Shown piece after piece: positions 11,825-25,837 of a DNA stretch of 64,000 nucleotides. Numbering within the stretch: position 1 is the stretch's first letter; every line of letters starts with the position of its first letter. The notes beneath the pieces were generated by a model. It searched no databases, was not told the DNA's origin, and saw nothing but the letters and a program-made list of their open reading frames with translations. The stretch comes from Symbiodinium natans (taxonomy: Eukaryota; Sar; Dinophyceae; Suessiales; Symbiodiniaceae). The position numbers were made by a program, and so were the translations under genes. Location: NCBI GenBank assembly GCA_905221605.1, contig CAJNDS010002559.1, positions 299,499 to 363,498 on the forward strand, in the 5' to 3' direction.

Positions 11825-12107
11825 GAAATAGGGTTCAGGGGGCTTACGCGGGGTTGAGGGCTTCTAGGGCATAGGGATTCGGGTGCAAGGCAAGCACAAG
11901 CTGGCAGGTCCTGACTTCCTAAACCCTCCACGACTACACCTTTGTAGGGTTCAGGGTTTTGGGTTTTGGGTTCAGGGTTTCCGGTTTAGGGTTAGGGTTT
12001 AGGGTTCTGACTTTTTATTTCCGCTGTCGCCCCTAACCCCGAGCAACCTCGGCCTGTTGACCCCATTCCTTGTTGGCACCACGGCACCCGAAACCCTTAG
12101 ACCCCTA

Positions 12108-12227
12108 CAGGGTGGGGCCCCCTTAATATACTAACTGTAGTTAAGGGACTTATAACCTACCTTAGGGTCCTTATAACCCAATTTAGGGCCCTTATAACTC
12201 TACTTATAACTAGGGGGCCCCACCCTG
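12108..12227. mobile_element. MITE family A, copy 2 (120 bp, TA target duplication)
   Basis: Same 120-bp element as at 6761, inserted in the opposite orientation. CAGGGTGGGGCCCCCT and AGGGGGCCCCACCCTG form perfect 16-bp ends, flanked by TA at 12106-12107 and 12228-12229. The interior matches the reverse complement of copy 3 with only a few differences, suggesting a recently active family. Confidence 0.9.
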
Positions 12228-15200
12228 TAGACCCTACAGCCTAACCAGCCCCCACACCGGCCTTGCAAGTTTGAGGTCTCCTACACACCCTCCACGACTG
12301 CACCTTTTCAGGGTTTTAGGGTCCGAAACATGTACCCCATAGACCCGGAAAGCCTAAACCCTAAACCCTAAACCCTAAACCCTAAACCCTAAACCCCCAC
12401 ACTGGCCTTGCAGGGTTCAGGGCTCCTAGCAAAGGGGCACGAGCAAGCTACCCCTCTTCAGATGAGACTCTTGCTGAAGTTCAAGCCATATTCCTTCCAA
12501 GGGCTGACAGTTATTCCAAGGGTTCAGGGTTTAGGGTTTAGGGTTTAGGGTTTTAGGGTTTAGGGTTTAGGGTTTAGGGTTGATGGTTGAGGGTTATTTA
12601 TTCCTTCCAAGGGTTCAGGGTTTAGGGTTTTGGCTTAGGGTTATTCCTTCCAAGGGTTTGGGGTTTAGGGTTCTTCCTTCCAAGGGTTATAGGTTTTAGG
12701 GTCATGCTTTCCAAGGGTTTAGGGTTTAGCGTTCTTCCTTCATTTGGACAAAAAACCGTAAGCCCCAAGCCCTGCAGACCCTGGACGAAAAATCTCTGAG
12801 CTTCTTTCGGGGCTGAAGGCTTTAGGCTTAAGGCTGAGGGTGAACTCGAAACCCTAAACCCTGAACCCGACACCCCAAACCCTGACCCCCAAAAGTTTGT
12901 GAGGCGAGAGCCTGCAAAACTACTTGTTAGCAACAAGCTGGAGACCGACCCCCAAAAAACTGCTCTAAAACCTACTGCACCCTGAGCAACTTCCTAAACC
13001 TCACAAACCCCAGAACCTTATAAACGGCATATACTCTTGTACAGTTTAGGGTTTACTTACCTTCAGGGTTTAATTAGGGACCCTGAATTGGATCTGGGAC
13101 CTGGTACAGTCGCTCCTCCTGGCTCTTTGAAACCTAAACCCCGAACCCAACACCCCAAGCCCCAAACCCAAACCTCAAACCCCAAACCCCAAACCCTAAA
13201 CCCTAAACCCTAAACCCTAAACCGCTCTCCTGCACCCACCCCGCAAGCAGGAGATGGCCCCTCCGCACCCGACAACTCTAAACCGCAACTTAAACCCCAA
13301 GCCCGACAAACTGCTAATGCTCTCTACCTTAAATCCGAAAACCCTAAACCCTAAGCAGTAAAATCTACGTCCTTGAACCCTAGGCCCCTCAACATGAAAA
13401 CTTCCTACTCTGAAACCCTAAGCCCGAAAATTCTAACCCCAACCGCTGAACCTCTCCGCCCGAGCACCTTCACCCCAAAAGGCCACAGAACACCTGGTTG
13501 CTCTTTAACCACCCAATAGCAGTTTAACTTTTAGCTCCCTGAAAATTCACACGGGGAACGCCAAAACTCATAAAAGGGACATAGTTGTAGTAAAGTCCCA
13601 CCTAGACCATATTTGCTGTCTTTGGTTTATTAGTTCATGGTTGGGATAGCACGAAAAGTCTAATTTGTTTATTCCTTATTGAGTTTAAGCACCCTTAAAA
13701 ATGTTGTAGTAACGTCCAACCCTAAACCCTAAACCCTAAACCCGAAACCCTAAACCCTAAACCACCTAGACACAGTTTTGGCCAAGTTGCCTGATACTCC
13801 AGCGTGTCGAAGCTGAAGATAAACCTCAGAGGTTCAACCAGGAACCTGGGAGCCCTAAACCCTAGCCATAAACCCTAAACCCTAAAACCCTAAGCCCTAT
13901 ACCCGATAAAAAAAAAAAAACAAACAAACAAACAATAAATTGAATCTGACATAAATAACAAAAACCAAATAAAAATGATAAACCCTAAACTCTAAACCCG
14001 TCGTGCCCTAAGTCCTAAACCTCACACGTGTCCTTCAAGCTTCGGGCCCTAAGCCCTACCTCCTTTTTGACAACCTTCGGGTTAACTCGATACCACTTAT
14101 CTAGGGGTTTATCCCTAAGGGAATATCGGGCCATAGTAGGAGTATATTGAGGGAAACTTTAGGGGTACAACCTTAGGGGTCTGAGTCTGAATCCCTTGAA
14201 ATAAAAGCCCTAAACCCTAAACCCTGAACCCCAAACCCTAAACACGAAACGCTCCATCCCCAACTGTCAAAGCCCCGAACCTTAGACTTGCCAGACCTCA
14301 GCCCAAAACCGATAATTTGAAGCCCCAAACCCTAAACCCTACACCCTAAACCCTGTACTTGGGCCTTAAAGCTACCATATGGGAACACCTCGAAGGCCCA
14401 AGCATGTGCTATATAGATACATTGACCCTTGGGGTAGGAAGCAGGCTCCTTAAACTTCCCTGATGGCAAGGGTTCCCCCCAACCCCTAGAGGTTGTTTGC
14501 TAAGGTCTCCCCTTCTAAGGGAATTTCATAAAGGCCCTTTGAAAACAACTCACACGTAGGGTTAGGGTTTAGGGTATGGAGCGCTCGAAGCTCCCGGCAC
14601 CCAATACTAGTAGGCTGCTAGGGATCTAACGCGCTACATGTACAACCTACTGGGGCCATTTGCAGCCTTATCATTTTCAACCCCAATCTCCGGTTCTTGG
14701 GGGCTGTAACTAAATTATGCTTATGGCTAGGCTTTAGGGGGGAGCTTTGTGCAGGTTGAGGATTGTAGGCTTGACGACTCAGGTAGGGAGCAGCAGTGAT
14801 GTCGCGATGCCTACGACCACCAGCACCGCCAGCCACACCTGTGAGCAATAGGGTTTAGTGTTTAGGGTTTAGGGTTCAGGGTTGAGGCTCTCTACACACG
14901 AAGGGTTTGGTCTTGGGGATTCGGGTGCAGGGTTTAGGGTGTAGTGTAGGGTTTAGGACATTGTTTGAAACATTGATGGTCGGCTGCACGGCAACCCAAC
15001 CATAAGAGGGGTCCTGTGTCTTGTGCTGAATGGGATTTTACTGGACACAAACACCTAACAAAAAAAAGGGGAGCAAGAGTACTACTGCCGCATCGACATA
15101 TGTGAACCCCCAGTGCCAGCCTCCTAAACAATGATCCTAGAAAAGGATACAGGATGACCCCTAAGGGAAGCTACCCCATCCTGGGTAGCCAGCGCCCCGA

Positions 15201-15463
15201 AACTGGACCCTGAACCCCAAAACCCTACAAACATCCAACCGACCGAAGCCTCCCCCCCTGCCCCCCCCCCCCCCCATGGGTTTCCTTTTTGGATGCGTAG
15301 ATGACCCTGAGCTTTATAGTTGCGGACACTGAGCCTGAAGCGTGCAGGGGTTTAGGGTTTAGGGTTTAGGGTTTAGGGTTTAGGGTCTAGGCAGAGCGTT
15401 GCATCAATGCATCTTCGCGGTTCACAGCACTGCTGTCGAAAATTGCTGCTTGATTTACGATTA

Positions 15464-15560
15464 TTTGCTTAAGAACCCCAAAAGATTAAACATATTAATC
15501 CCTATATTTCCCGTGTGAGGAAGAACATGCTTTATTTTCTGGGGGGCTCTTAAGCAATCA
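15464..15560. mobile_element. Short inverted-repeat element, family E
   Basis: ATTTGCTTAAGAACCCCAAAAGA at the left pairs imperfectly with TTTTCTGGGGGGCTCTTAAGCAAT at the right, around an AT-rich centre. A fragment with the same end (GTTCTTAAGCAAATAGTAG) occurs near 22736. Consistent with a MITE; no target duplication is certain. Confidence 0.55.
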
Positions 15561-16183
15561 AGGGTTTAGGGTTTAGGGTTTGGGGTTTGGGGTTTGGGGT
15601 TTACGCCACACTGGACCCCCAGAGCGGGGTAACAGAAGTCTGCCACTTGTTCCAATTTGTAGGCCTCTTGCCTCACTTGCCCCCCCCCCCTTTTTTGGGT
15701 TTAGGGTTTAGGGTTTAGGGTTTAGGGTTTAGGGTTTAGGGTTGTCCGAATTGATCGTTTAACAGTGTCTCGATCAAGACACCTGTACTGTCAACGGGAT
15801 TTCTGTGTCGCACACTTGCCCCACTCAGGCTTGCGGCTGTACCGCTTTCGGAAAGTGGGGCAAATTCAGTGAGTGGCTTCTGCCTGCGCCCGCAATATGA
15901 GGCAACGAACAGTCGCTTGTTTCGGGCCGCCTGCCTTGAAACCATACCTGGCGGACTCCCACAGCGCGCTGTGTATGAGCTGCAGGAATCTGCGCGCGCA
16001 GCAGTGCCTACACCCTAAACCATAAACCCTAAACCCTAAACCCAAAACCCTACACACTAAACCCTAAACCCTAAACCATAATCCCAAAACCCTAAACCCT
16101 CGTCCTGGAAACCATAAAGGCCCCCAGCCTGGTTCATGATCCTGTGCCCAAGATCGCCACTGCCATCAACGAGCTCACATGCA

Positions 16184-16208
16184 GGGGGGGGGGGGGGGGG
16201 GGGGGGGG
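16184..16208. repeat. 25-bp poly-G tract
   Basis: An uninterrupted run of 25 G, followed by degenerate TTTAGGG units. Confidence 0.9.
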
Positions 16209-18556
16209 TTGGGGTTTAGGTTTAGGGTTTGGGGATTAGGGTTAGGGTCTGGGGTTTAGGGTTTCGGAGTAGTTATGTGGTTCAGGCAGTTCATCCCGTC
16301 TCTGGGGTAGCTGCACAGCACTATTGCCGAGACCGATTGAGGGTTCTGCAGCTGGTCACCTGAACCCTAAAGAAGAAACCCGAGACCCTTCTCCGCGTTG
16401 CTGTCCATCTTGAGCCATGAGCAGCAAGCACATTGGAAAACCGTTAGAAAATACGGTTCGTAATGAAACCTTGGTGAGTGTATGTATTGCGTGTCTTCTG
16501 GGGAACTACGGATACAAACCCTACACCCTGAGCCCGAAAACTCAACCCCTGCTAATGAAATAACAGCCCTACTTCATATCCAAGCATGCTGAAGCCCGTC
16601 TAAAGCCCAGCGGTTTGAACATTGATAGGGTTTAGGGTTTAGGGTTTAGGGTTTAGGGTTTAGGGTTTAGGGTTTAGGGTTTTAGGGTTTAGGGGTTTAG
16701 GGTTAAGGTCTGGGGGAGGGGGGGGGAGGGGCGCTTTCAAGCTGGAAGCGTTGAAGGCTGAACCCCAAACAAGCCTTAAACATTCTTGGGAGGTGCATGA
16801 ACCCTAAACCTCTAGTAAACCCTAAGCTCTAAGTCCTGAGCCCCATGCCATAAACCGTATATCCGAACGCTAAACTTCCCTAAGTTCAACCCCTAAACCC
16901 TGAAACCCTGACACCCTGAAACCCTGAAACTCTGAAACCCTGAAACCCTGAAACCCAAATTAAACCCTGATTAAACCCTAAACCCTAAACCCTGAAACCT
17001 AAACCCTAAACCCTAAACCCTAAACCCTCAACCCTCAACCCGAAACCCCACGCCCGAAACTCCAGGCTTGTCGAGCCCCCGGCGCTCGATGGGCAAGTGG
17101 CCGCAGGCGGGGGCAGGCTCAGGAGGCTCAGGGGCCTTCCGGTTTGGGGTTCAGGGTTTAGGGTTCAGGGTTTAGGGTTCGGGGTAAAGAGTTTTTTGGG
17201 GGGTTTTGGGGTTGGGGGGGTGAAGGGGTTAGGGGGTCAAGAGTGTTTGGGCTTTGGGGTTAGGGGGGTTAAGGGGTTAATGGCTCAGGGTTTCGGCGGC
17301 ATGAGGGAACTCCCTCGGTCTTGCAAAGACGAGCCTGTACGCCATGCAACCTTGAAGTACCTAAGCGTCATCTCACATCTCCCCCATGAAGGTACTGTGC
17401 ATGCCGCTTTCCAGTCTGGGGAATGCAAGCTTAAGCCAAGAAGTCCCGCATACAAGGGTGGACTTTCGGATATGGCAGTCCTTCCCCTAAAAACCCTGAA
17501 CCCTAAACCCTAAGCCCGCAAAAAACCCTAAACCACCTGAAGCCCAAAACCCTTCTCTTTAGGGTCTGGGGTTTAGGGTTCTAGGATTTTTCAGGGAAAC
17601 CTTACACAGCTTAGGGTTCAGGGTTCAGGTTTCAGGGTTTAGGGTTTAGGGCTTAGGGTTTAGGATTTAGGATGTAGGGTTTAGGGTTAGTGACAAAGTT
17701 AGTGAGCTTAGAGCTGTGTTTGGTTGCCGGTTCCGGGTGCTCCGAGCCAATGGTTCGACCAACTCAGGTTGGCTGGACCTGCCCCTCAAAGTGTGAGGTG
17801 TATTTGTTCAAACTGCCCGACTAATCACTAGCGCAATCCCCAAACTCTAAACCCTAGACCCTAAACCCTAGACCCTAAACTCTAGACCCTAAACCCATTC
17901 CCAGTCCTGCGTGAGCGAGGCTCTTGCATCGCGAAGATCCGTGGACCTGGGTTCGCAGAAGCAGGGACCTAATGACCTACATTAGGGGGTAGGATTAGGA
18001 GGACCCTTGGGGATACAGATCCTCTGAAGAAGGTCCTGTTTAAGAGAGCCAGAAGAGGGTTAAGAATCAAGAAGGGCTCCCTTTTAAGTGTACCCCTTAT
18101 CCTACCTAGGATACATGGAGGTTCATGGGTAGCTCGAAGTATTGTATAGGGATTAAGGTTCAGGGTCATAAGAAGCCCAAGTATAGTGCAACCAGTGCTT
18201 ACCCTGGATAAACCCTAAACCCTAAACCCTAAACCCTAAACCCTAAACCCTAAACCCTAACCCCAAACATAGCTGCACATAAGCCTCCATCTAAACTCTA
18301 AGCCGGAGAGACAACCAGACGTCAGACCTCCGGAGCACACATCCTCGCGCAGAAAATAGGGTCTAGGGGTCCCCTTAAACCCGAAAGCCTAAACCCCTAA
18401 GCCCTAAGCCCTAAAACCCCTGAAGCCTAAACCCCTAAACCCTAAAGCCTCTTGAAGCTGTATAGGCCCTCCAACGCAACCATCCTTGGCATCGCAAGTT
18501 CGAAAGCCCTGAAACCTCATTCCCCATCCCGAGGACGTGGAGGTTCCATGGTTTTG

Positions 18557-18723
18557 GGTTTAGGGGTTTAGGGGTTTAGGGTTTAGGGGTTCAGGGGTTC
18601 AGGGGTTTAGGGGTTCAGGGGTTCAGGGGTTTAGGGGTTTAGGGGTTTAGGGGTTTAGGGGTTTAGGGGTTTAGGGGTTTAGGGGTTTAGGGGTTTAGGG
18701 GTTTAGGGGTTTAGGGGTTTAGG
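18557..18723 (+). repeat. TTTAGGGG octamer array
   Basis: About 20 TTTAGGGG units with a few TTCAGGGG. It directly follows CGTGGAGGTTCCATGGT (18537-18553), which resembles the terminal end of family C. The array may therefore have joined to, or replaced, the body of such an element. Confidence 0.9.
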
Positions 18724-19044
18724 GTGGTTTTCAATGAGGTCATACCTAGCTTAGCTAGAGCCTTACGTTGGGGTCCTTAGGCCTTATCGCCAGGTTCTGA
18801 ACCCCAATCAACCTTCTGAGCACGGATGTACAGGATTCCGTGACGACGAGAATTGCCGTGATGGTTCTCGACTTGTGGCTTTAAGGCTTAGGGTTTAGGG
18901 TTTAGGGTTTAGGGTTTAGGGATAGGGTGTCTTTAGGGCCCTTAATGCGTTTCAAGGGTTTGGGATGTGGGGGTCGGCTCACCAATTCCAACCCCGGAGT
19001 TCGTGTTAAGAAACCAAAACTTCAAAACTTTAAGGCACCACATC

Positions 19045-19083
19045 TTGGTAGCCTAGTAACCATAGTGTGATAAGGGCACCCGT

Positions 19084-19171
<88 letters not shown>

Positions 19172-19238
19172 GGTTGGTTACTTTGTAAGAGAGCCCTTAA
19201 CCAAACAAAACGGAAAAAGGGCAACACTGGGCTGCCAA
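19045..19238. mobile_element. Family F element containing an 80-bp poly-G
   Basis: Ends TTGGTAGCCTAGTAACC and CACTGGGCTGCCAA form the family-F inverted repeat. The interior includes GATAAGGGCACCCGTTT, then 80 consecutive G (19086-19165), then GGTTGGTTACTTTGTAAGAGAGCCC. Without the G run the element would be about 114 bp, close to the 110-bp copy at 11715. The G run is thus an expansion or an assembly artefact inside a MITE. The proline-rich frame across it is not a gene. Confidence 0.75.
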
Positions 19239-22200
19239 AACATTAGGGCCATAAAAGCTAGTTGACAATATGGCTTCCTAATTAACTACCGAAGAGGGAT
19301 GTCAAGACCCACCAAACAGACAGTTAGATCCCACAGGAAACCACAACTGGGGGGGTCTCCAACCCTAAACCCTAAACCCTAATTCCTAAATTAAACCCCT
19401 AAACCCCTAAACCCCTAAACCCCTAAACCCCTAAACCCCTAAACCCCTAGACCCTAGACCCTAAACCCTACCAACAAAAATGGTCGCCCTAGCCTGAGCG
19501 TCCCGGCAGCCCTATCTGCTGCTGCGAAACTTCAGAGGGCCGGCGCCTGGGCCATCAGGGGGTTAGAGTATAGGGTTTAGGGTTTAGGGTTTCGGATTTA
19601 GGGCTTACGGTTGAGGATCTACTTGTGGTCCACCCCCCCCCCCCCCCCCCTCAGGCAGCCCTTTCTATTTCACCAAGTTGTGCATGACGGTTTTAGGCTT
19701 GAGCTTCGGGCGGCTCTCAAGCCCGATCTGTAGATTTATGGTTGGGTTTAGGGTTCAGGGTTTAGGGTTTCGGGTTTAGGGTTTGGGGTTTGGGGTTTAG
19801 GGTTTAGGGTGTCGCCATCGACCCTGAGCTCCAAGCACCAGCACACCTATGGGTCATCTCACGGGTCACACCTACGGCTAATTCCCAAGCCCACCAGGAG
19901 ATCTAAGTCGCAGTAGTTCTCTAAACTAGGGCTATATTGGGAGCTGTAGATGTTGTACGGAACCCTTAAAGGAAGGACCCCCCAAAAGTCTCCCTAATTC
20001 CTTATTGAGTTCTGCTGATGGGTAAGGGCTCTTCTGTGGTGGTTCGGCTGTGGGTCCAAGGCCAAACATGACAACGCCACGCACAAGACAGGGTCCAGGA
20101 TTGAAAGTTGTGAGAGAAAACCTACACCCTAACCCCGAACCCTAAACCCCGAACCCTAAACCCCGAACCCTAAACCCTAAACCCTAAACCCTAAACCCTA
20201 AACCCTAAACCCAACCGAGCTCCCAGGCGAGCGCGAGCCGCCCTCCGAGCAAGCCTCCGGCGTGGCAGCTCGTGCCTTGATGGCGCCTCTGGGTTATGTT
20301 TAGGGTTTAGGGTTTAGGTTTAGGGTTTAGGGTTGAGGGTTGAGGGTTGAGGGTTGAGGGTTTTGGGCAGTTCAGGGTTTTGGGGTTCAGGGTTGAGGGT
20401 ACAGGGTATAAGGTTTAGGGTTTAGGGCCGGGTATATACAGGTCGAGCCTAGGTCGCGCCCTTTTCGGTGTTCCCTGCTTTACAAGGGTTTAAGGAGCGT
20501 CGGTTTTCAGTGTTCCCGGCCGTTTTACCGAGATTTTGATACTTCAGCATGCAAATGTCCTCCCAAGATAAAGCTGCAAGGACCATAGTTTTGACCCTTG
20601 CTCATATAGGGTTTAAGGGGTTAGGCTGTTCAAGGTTTAGGATGCGGGGTTTAGGGTGGTTAGGGTTTAGGCGTTAGGGGTTTCGGGGTTTCGTTCGGGG
20701 TTGGCAGATTAGGCCTTATGTTTTGGGTTTTGAGGGCTCGGGGTGTAAAAGCATTTGGGTTTTCAGGTGCTTGGGTTTTTTTTTAAGTAAAGGCTTGAAG
20801 GGGGTGCTAGATCCCACAAATTGGACTTGTTATGCCTTTTGCGGTTCAGGGAGACAGGGGCTGTACCAAATTCTCTAGCTTTAGCATTCATTCAGCCAAC
20901 CATAATGATCGAAGGAACATAAAAGAAGCAACACGACAATCAGGGGTCCAGGTACGGTCTCATCTTTGCCTGGGGTCGGTGTTAGTCGGGGCTGTGGGTT
21001 TGTTGGTCTAAGGTTTCAGGGACTAAGGTTTATAGGGTCTGGGAAATGATAAAGCCTAGGTGTCTAACTCCCAATTTCAAAACGAGCTTTGGGCAGTTTC
21101 CCTAGCCATCCCCCACCTAAAAGTACAAGGACACCCTCAACACGAAACCCTAAACCGTAGCCCTGAAATCCTCAACCATAGAAGCCGACATCCTTAAACC
21201 CTAAATCCCTGATACCCTAACCCTCTAAAAGCCCTTGACCCTGCAACCCTGAGACCCTGATGCCCTTTCCCCCTAAACCACAATAGCATCCTCAATCGAA
21301 ATCAAGAATATTCCTTACACTGCATTAAGGATTTTATTTTGACCCCTAAACCCTAAACCCTAAAACCCTAAACCCTAAACCCACCTTACTCGTAGGCGTT
21401 TTGGAAGTCCTGGCTAGGTAGCGTAGGGCTGGCCTTTCGATGGCCGGCGGCGGCCTTAGCCATCCAACTCGACTCAGAACTCCCCAAAGGGGTTTAGGGC
21501 TTAGGGTTTAGGGTTTAGGTCTTCAAGGCGCAACCACGTGCTGCAGTGATGTTTGAAGCTTGACTGGCGGTTAAAGGAGCTCCTTGCCAGGCTTAGTGCT
21601 TATAAGGCTTAGGGTTTAAAACAACCTGCGACCCATGTGCCCTCACTCCATCGAGGCGTTTGCGAGCATATTCTGGGGCCTTTGGACTGCATGTATGTTT
21701 GTATGTATGTATATGTCTGTTATATGACCATTTAGTGGTCCATAAGAGGACAACTTGGCTAAACCGTCCGTGACTCGCTGCCACTGGGATGTAGGGGCCC
21801 CGCAGTTCTGGGCGGAGGGGGGGGGGGGGGATTGGGTATAGGATTTAGGGTTTAGGGTTTGGGGTTTAGGGTTTCGGGTTTCGGGTTTAGGGTTTAGGGT
21901 TTCGGGTTTCGGGTTTAGAGGGTTTAGGGTTTAGAGGGGCTTAGAAGGGTTATATTATAGGGTTAGGGTACCCTCAAAGCCCTAAACCCTCCCTGAACCT
22001 TAACCCCAAAGTAGACTTCGTTTGCGCCGGGCTGCTTGACCTCCGCTCAGCCTGGGTAGCGCTCTCAGCCTGGCGATTTGGGTTTAGGGTTTAGGGTTTA
22101 GGGTTTAGGGGTTTGGGGTTTAGGGTTTAGGGTGTAAACCCTAAATCCTAAACCCTAAACCCTGGTCACTAAGAACAGGGTGCCCACGACCCACGACTGC

Positions 22201-23182
22201 AAACTCTAAAAACCAGGACCCCCCAAAAACCAAACCCTGATCTCGCCCTCGACCGCCTCAGCGGCCAAGCCTTCGGCAGACATGCTCACTTCTGTGGCTA
22301 CTGCCTCCTCCTACCTGCTCCCTACTAGCCTCTACTACCCCCATACAACCCCCTACTACCCCTACTCCCCCCTACTACCCCCTACAACCCCAAACTCGAA
22401 AGCTTAGACCCTGAATCCTCCCTGCAATGAGGAGACCTGGCATTGCCGGAGGATTCGTGGGCCTAGGCTTAGGGCTCCTTATGGGGTTTCAAAGGAAGTT
22501 CCCATATCGTGACTTGGTGAAGCCAGGCAGATGCCATTAGGGTCTAGGGTTTAGGGTATAGGGTTTAGAGGTGCAGGACCTTTCATGGTTCACGGGCTCA
22601 GGGTTTGGAGTTTTTGGTTCTCAAGGGTCGAAGGTTCGGTCCCAGAGGGGTCCAGGGTGCAGTCTGTTCTACTATGTGCTTAACAACCGCCCCCCAAAAA
22701 ACCATAAATTCCATAACTAATTCTTTTGAGGAGGGGGTTCTTAAGCAAATAGTAGTTTATGTAGGGTTCTCGCATGTGGACCTTGATGACCATCTGCTTG
22801 CCGCTGTGGGGGACACCCAGACCTTGGCGCGACAGCAGCTGCCCCAACCCATCGGGGCAACTCAGCTGAAATCTCATTCGTTTAACACCCCTAAACCTAA
22901 ACCCTACACCCTAAGCCGTAAACCCGAAATAGGTGCATGGGCAAACGTTGAAGTAAAAAAACCGAAATCAACTCTAGACCCTAAATAAACCCTAACTGAA
23001 CCCTAAATAGAACCCTTTACACCCTAAACCCTAAACAAGCCCTAAACCCTAAACCCTAACAGGAAGTCCATTCGCGTGCTGGCCCTTCAGTTTATAAGGT
23101 TGATAGGGCTTAAAGTTTTAAAAGGTTTAAAGAGTTTATAGGGTTCATAGGGTTTACAGGGTTTACAGGCTTTAGAGTTTGG

Positions 23183-23301
23183 GTTTAGGGTTTAGGGTTT
23201 AGGGTTTAGGGTTTAGGGTTTAGGGTTTAGGGTTTAGGGTTTAGGGTTTAGGGTTTAGGGTTTAGGGTTTAGGGTTTAGGGTTTAGGGTTTAGGGTTTAG
23301 G
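23183..23301 (+). repeat. Long perfect TTTAGGG array
   Basis: About 17 uninterrupted TTTAGGG units, followed by TTTAGGCTTCAGGG. Confidence 0.95.
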
Positions 23302-25263
23302 CTTCAGGGTCTATACCGGTTCTGATATGACTTCTACCGTTCTCATCATTATTGATTGTTGGGTGTAGTTTGAGGGGCAGTTTGAGCCTACAGGCGAACT
23401 TCACCAACTAAAGGGGACATGTTTGTGTCTTTTCTGGCTGCAGGCAGAGAAGGGCCTCCCGGCAAAGCCACAGATAAACGCTGCTTGAATGTTCCTGGGT
23501 TTAGGGTTTAGGGTTTAGGGTTTAGGGTTTAGGGTTTAGGGTTTGGAGAAACAACGGGTGCTTCTACCTCCGATTCTATGAGGAAATTGCGAAACCCGGC
23601 CCGTGCTACTGGACGCAAGATGAGGGGGAGTCGCTTATCAAGTGTTCTAATCGCTTTGCAGGTTTTTAGCATCAGCTATCCACACTTGATGTCTGCAGGC
23701 GTCACTTTGGGAAAATTCAAGGTTTTAGCCTGAACCTTGAACCCTGAACCCTGAACCCTGACCCCTAAACCCTAAACCCAAATCCCTTAACCCTAAACCC
23801 TAAGCCCTTCGGGATAAAAGGTTGGGCTGCTGTACCTACTTGTCGAAATGACTGGCTTGGCTTAACAAAGATTCGATTCATTAACTTAGGGGTGTCGCTT
23901 TTCAGGTGTTCCCATCGCTTTGCAGGGTTTGCGGCTTCGTGTCCACCCCTTGCTTACTTGAATGGCTGGGGGTTTTTGGCGCTTGCTCTTTTGTCTACAT
24001 TAAACCCTACTTAGAGGACTTAGGGCGCCCATAAGTGCAGCTGTAATAGGGGTTATGAGTACCCTGCCCTGCACCTCCAAGCCCTGAATCCTAAACCCTA
24101 AACCCTACATGGTTTAGGGTTTCGGGCCTTTCCCACCCCTCGTTGTTCAGCCTTTTTCTCCGCGGCCACTTTGCTTGGAGATTGGGATCATGGCTTTGAC
24201 AATCCCATCAATCTCACATTCCCACCTTGGTTGGGGTTTGGGGTTTGGGGTTTAGGGTTTAGGGTTTAGGGTATAGAGCTTTTGGAGATTATAGGGTCAG
24301 AGGGTTCTGAATTTTCAGAAGATTCTCAGCGTCAGGTCTTGCGGGTGATATACAAGCACCCGACCGAGTTGCACAGATGAGGTGCAATGTAAAGTCAAAC
24401 TGAATGCATTGGTAAAACCCTGCCTAAAGCCCCCACTGCGTGGCAAAAAGGGTACGTATACCTTACGCCTTACACTTAAGTACATCTCACGCCCATGGAA
24501 TTCAAAAGGGTAAGCAGGTTCCTGCATGTAAACCAACCCTGAAACCAAAAGCTCCCAGAACCAAAGCCCCAAACCCTAAACCCCAAACAACCACACCCCG
24601 AACCCCAAACCCTAGACCCAAAACCCCAAACGCTAACCCTAAACAATAAACCCTAAACCGTGAACCCTAAACCCTAAACCCCGCGACCCCACACCTCTCC
24701 ATAGGACCAAGGTGCAGCACACGGCCTGAGTCTGGATGAAGCGCGCACACGTAGCCGACGCCCCCAGCACAAATCCTCAGCAACCCGGTGGCCCTAAACC
24801 CTAAACCCTACACCCCAAACCCTAAACCCTAAACCCTACACCCTAGAGCAGTGACGAACCCCGAGTCGAATATCAGGTAGGGGCGCGCCGTGCAGGACGA
24901 CGCCGCTGTAACTGCCGCGAACATGAAGGCTGAACAGTACTCTGATTGAAGAATTCGTATGACACTGGGGTTTAGGGTTTAGGGTTTAGGGTTTAGGGTT
25001 TAGGGTTTAGGGTTTAGGGTTTGGGGTTTAGGGTTTAGGGTTTAGGGTTTATCCCCAAGAGGACACCCAGCATATACACTCACCAACATTTACAAGGAAT
25101 TAAACCTATATGCACTCACCACTATCAGTCATACACACCATGTTTCATAGGCGACAAGCTCGAACTAAACTCTAAACCCTGCACCTTAAACCCAAAGCTT
25201 CTAACCCCTACTATAGACCCTAAGCTTGACAAGGCCTTCAGGGTTTGGGGTTTAGGGTCCATC

Positions 25264-25376
25264 TGGAGGTTCATGATACTTGTTAACCAATTGTAAACTG
25301 TATAAGTGCCCTAATATGGTTATAAGTACAGTCATCAGTACAGTTAGAATTGGTCAATAAGTGCCATGAACCTCCA
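25264..25376. mobile_element. MITE family C, copy 1
   Basis: Inverted ends TGGAGGTTCATG and CATGAACCTCCA around a 113-bp body with sub-palindromes (ATGGTTATAAGTACAG, CAGTACAGTTAGAATTGG). Related copies are at 27062 and 45450. No certain target duplication. Confidence 0.7.
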
Positions 25377-25837
25377 AGTAGGGTTTCGGGAGTATTTCTG
25401 AGTCAGGCGCCAATCTCCGTCGTGGCCCGGGATGGTGCAGAGATGGAGAGCCTTGTACTTTCTCCAAGGCGGCCAAAGGTCACACAAAAAGGAGTTTAGG
25501 GTTTAGGGATTAGGGTTAGGGTTTGGTGTTTGGGGCTTTGGTTTGGGGTTTGGGGCTTTGGGTCTAAGTTTCATTCTAGGGACAACAAACTTCCTGAACG
25601 AGCCGAGGGCTTGAAGTTATTCGGATTTGCGGCAACTGAGCAACGATGCCGGGAAGAGTCCGTTGCCATAGGGACCGCTTGGTGCGCACATCCCAGGCGT
25701 GAAGGCCTCGACAGAAGCAGGACCACCCACTCAGGCAGCATAGGACCCTCAGACCTTCTGAAATGTATTCCTAAATCTGTCTGAAACCCACTAAAGGAAG
25801 ATATGGCAAACATGTTCCAATGGCCTAATAAAGGGGG

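Larger units (their letters stand above)
11714..19420. other. Interstitial telomere-repeat mosaic, block 3
   Basis: No credible gene. Short telomeric arrays alternate with islands. Short elements and homopolymers are listed separately. Island 15735-16010 is a longer GC-balanced stretch without repeats or domains. 16870-17040 holds CCCTGAAA-type variant units. A poly-A with CAAA repeats lies at 13910-13975. The remaining islands show nothing I can identify. Confidence 0.75.

Noticed and set aside
19030-19227. Proline-rich 65-residue frame
   Set aside because: It is the translation of the 80-bp G run on the opposite strand, inside a MITE.
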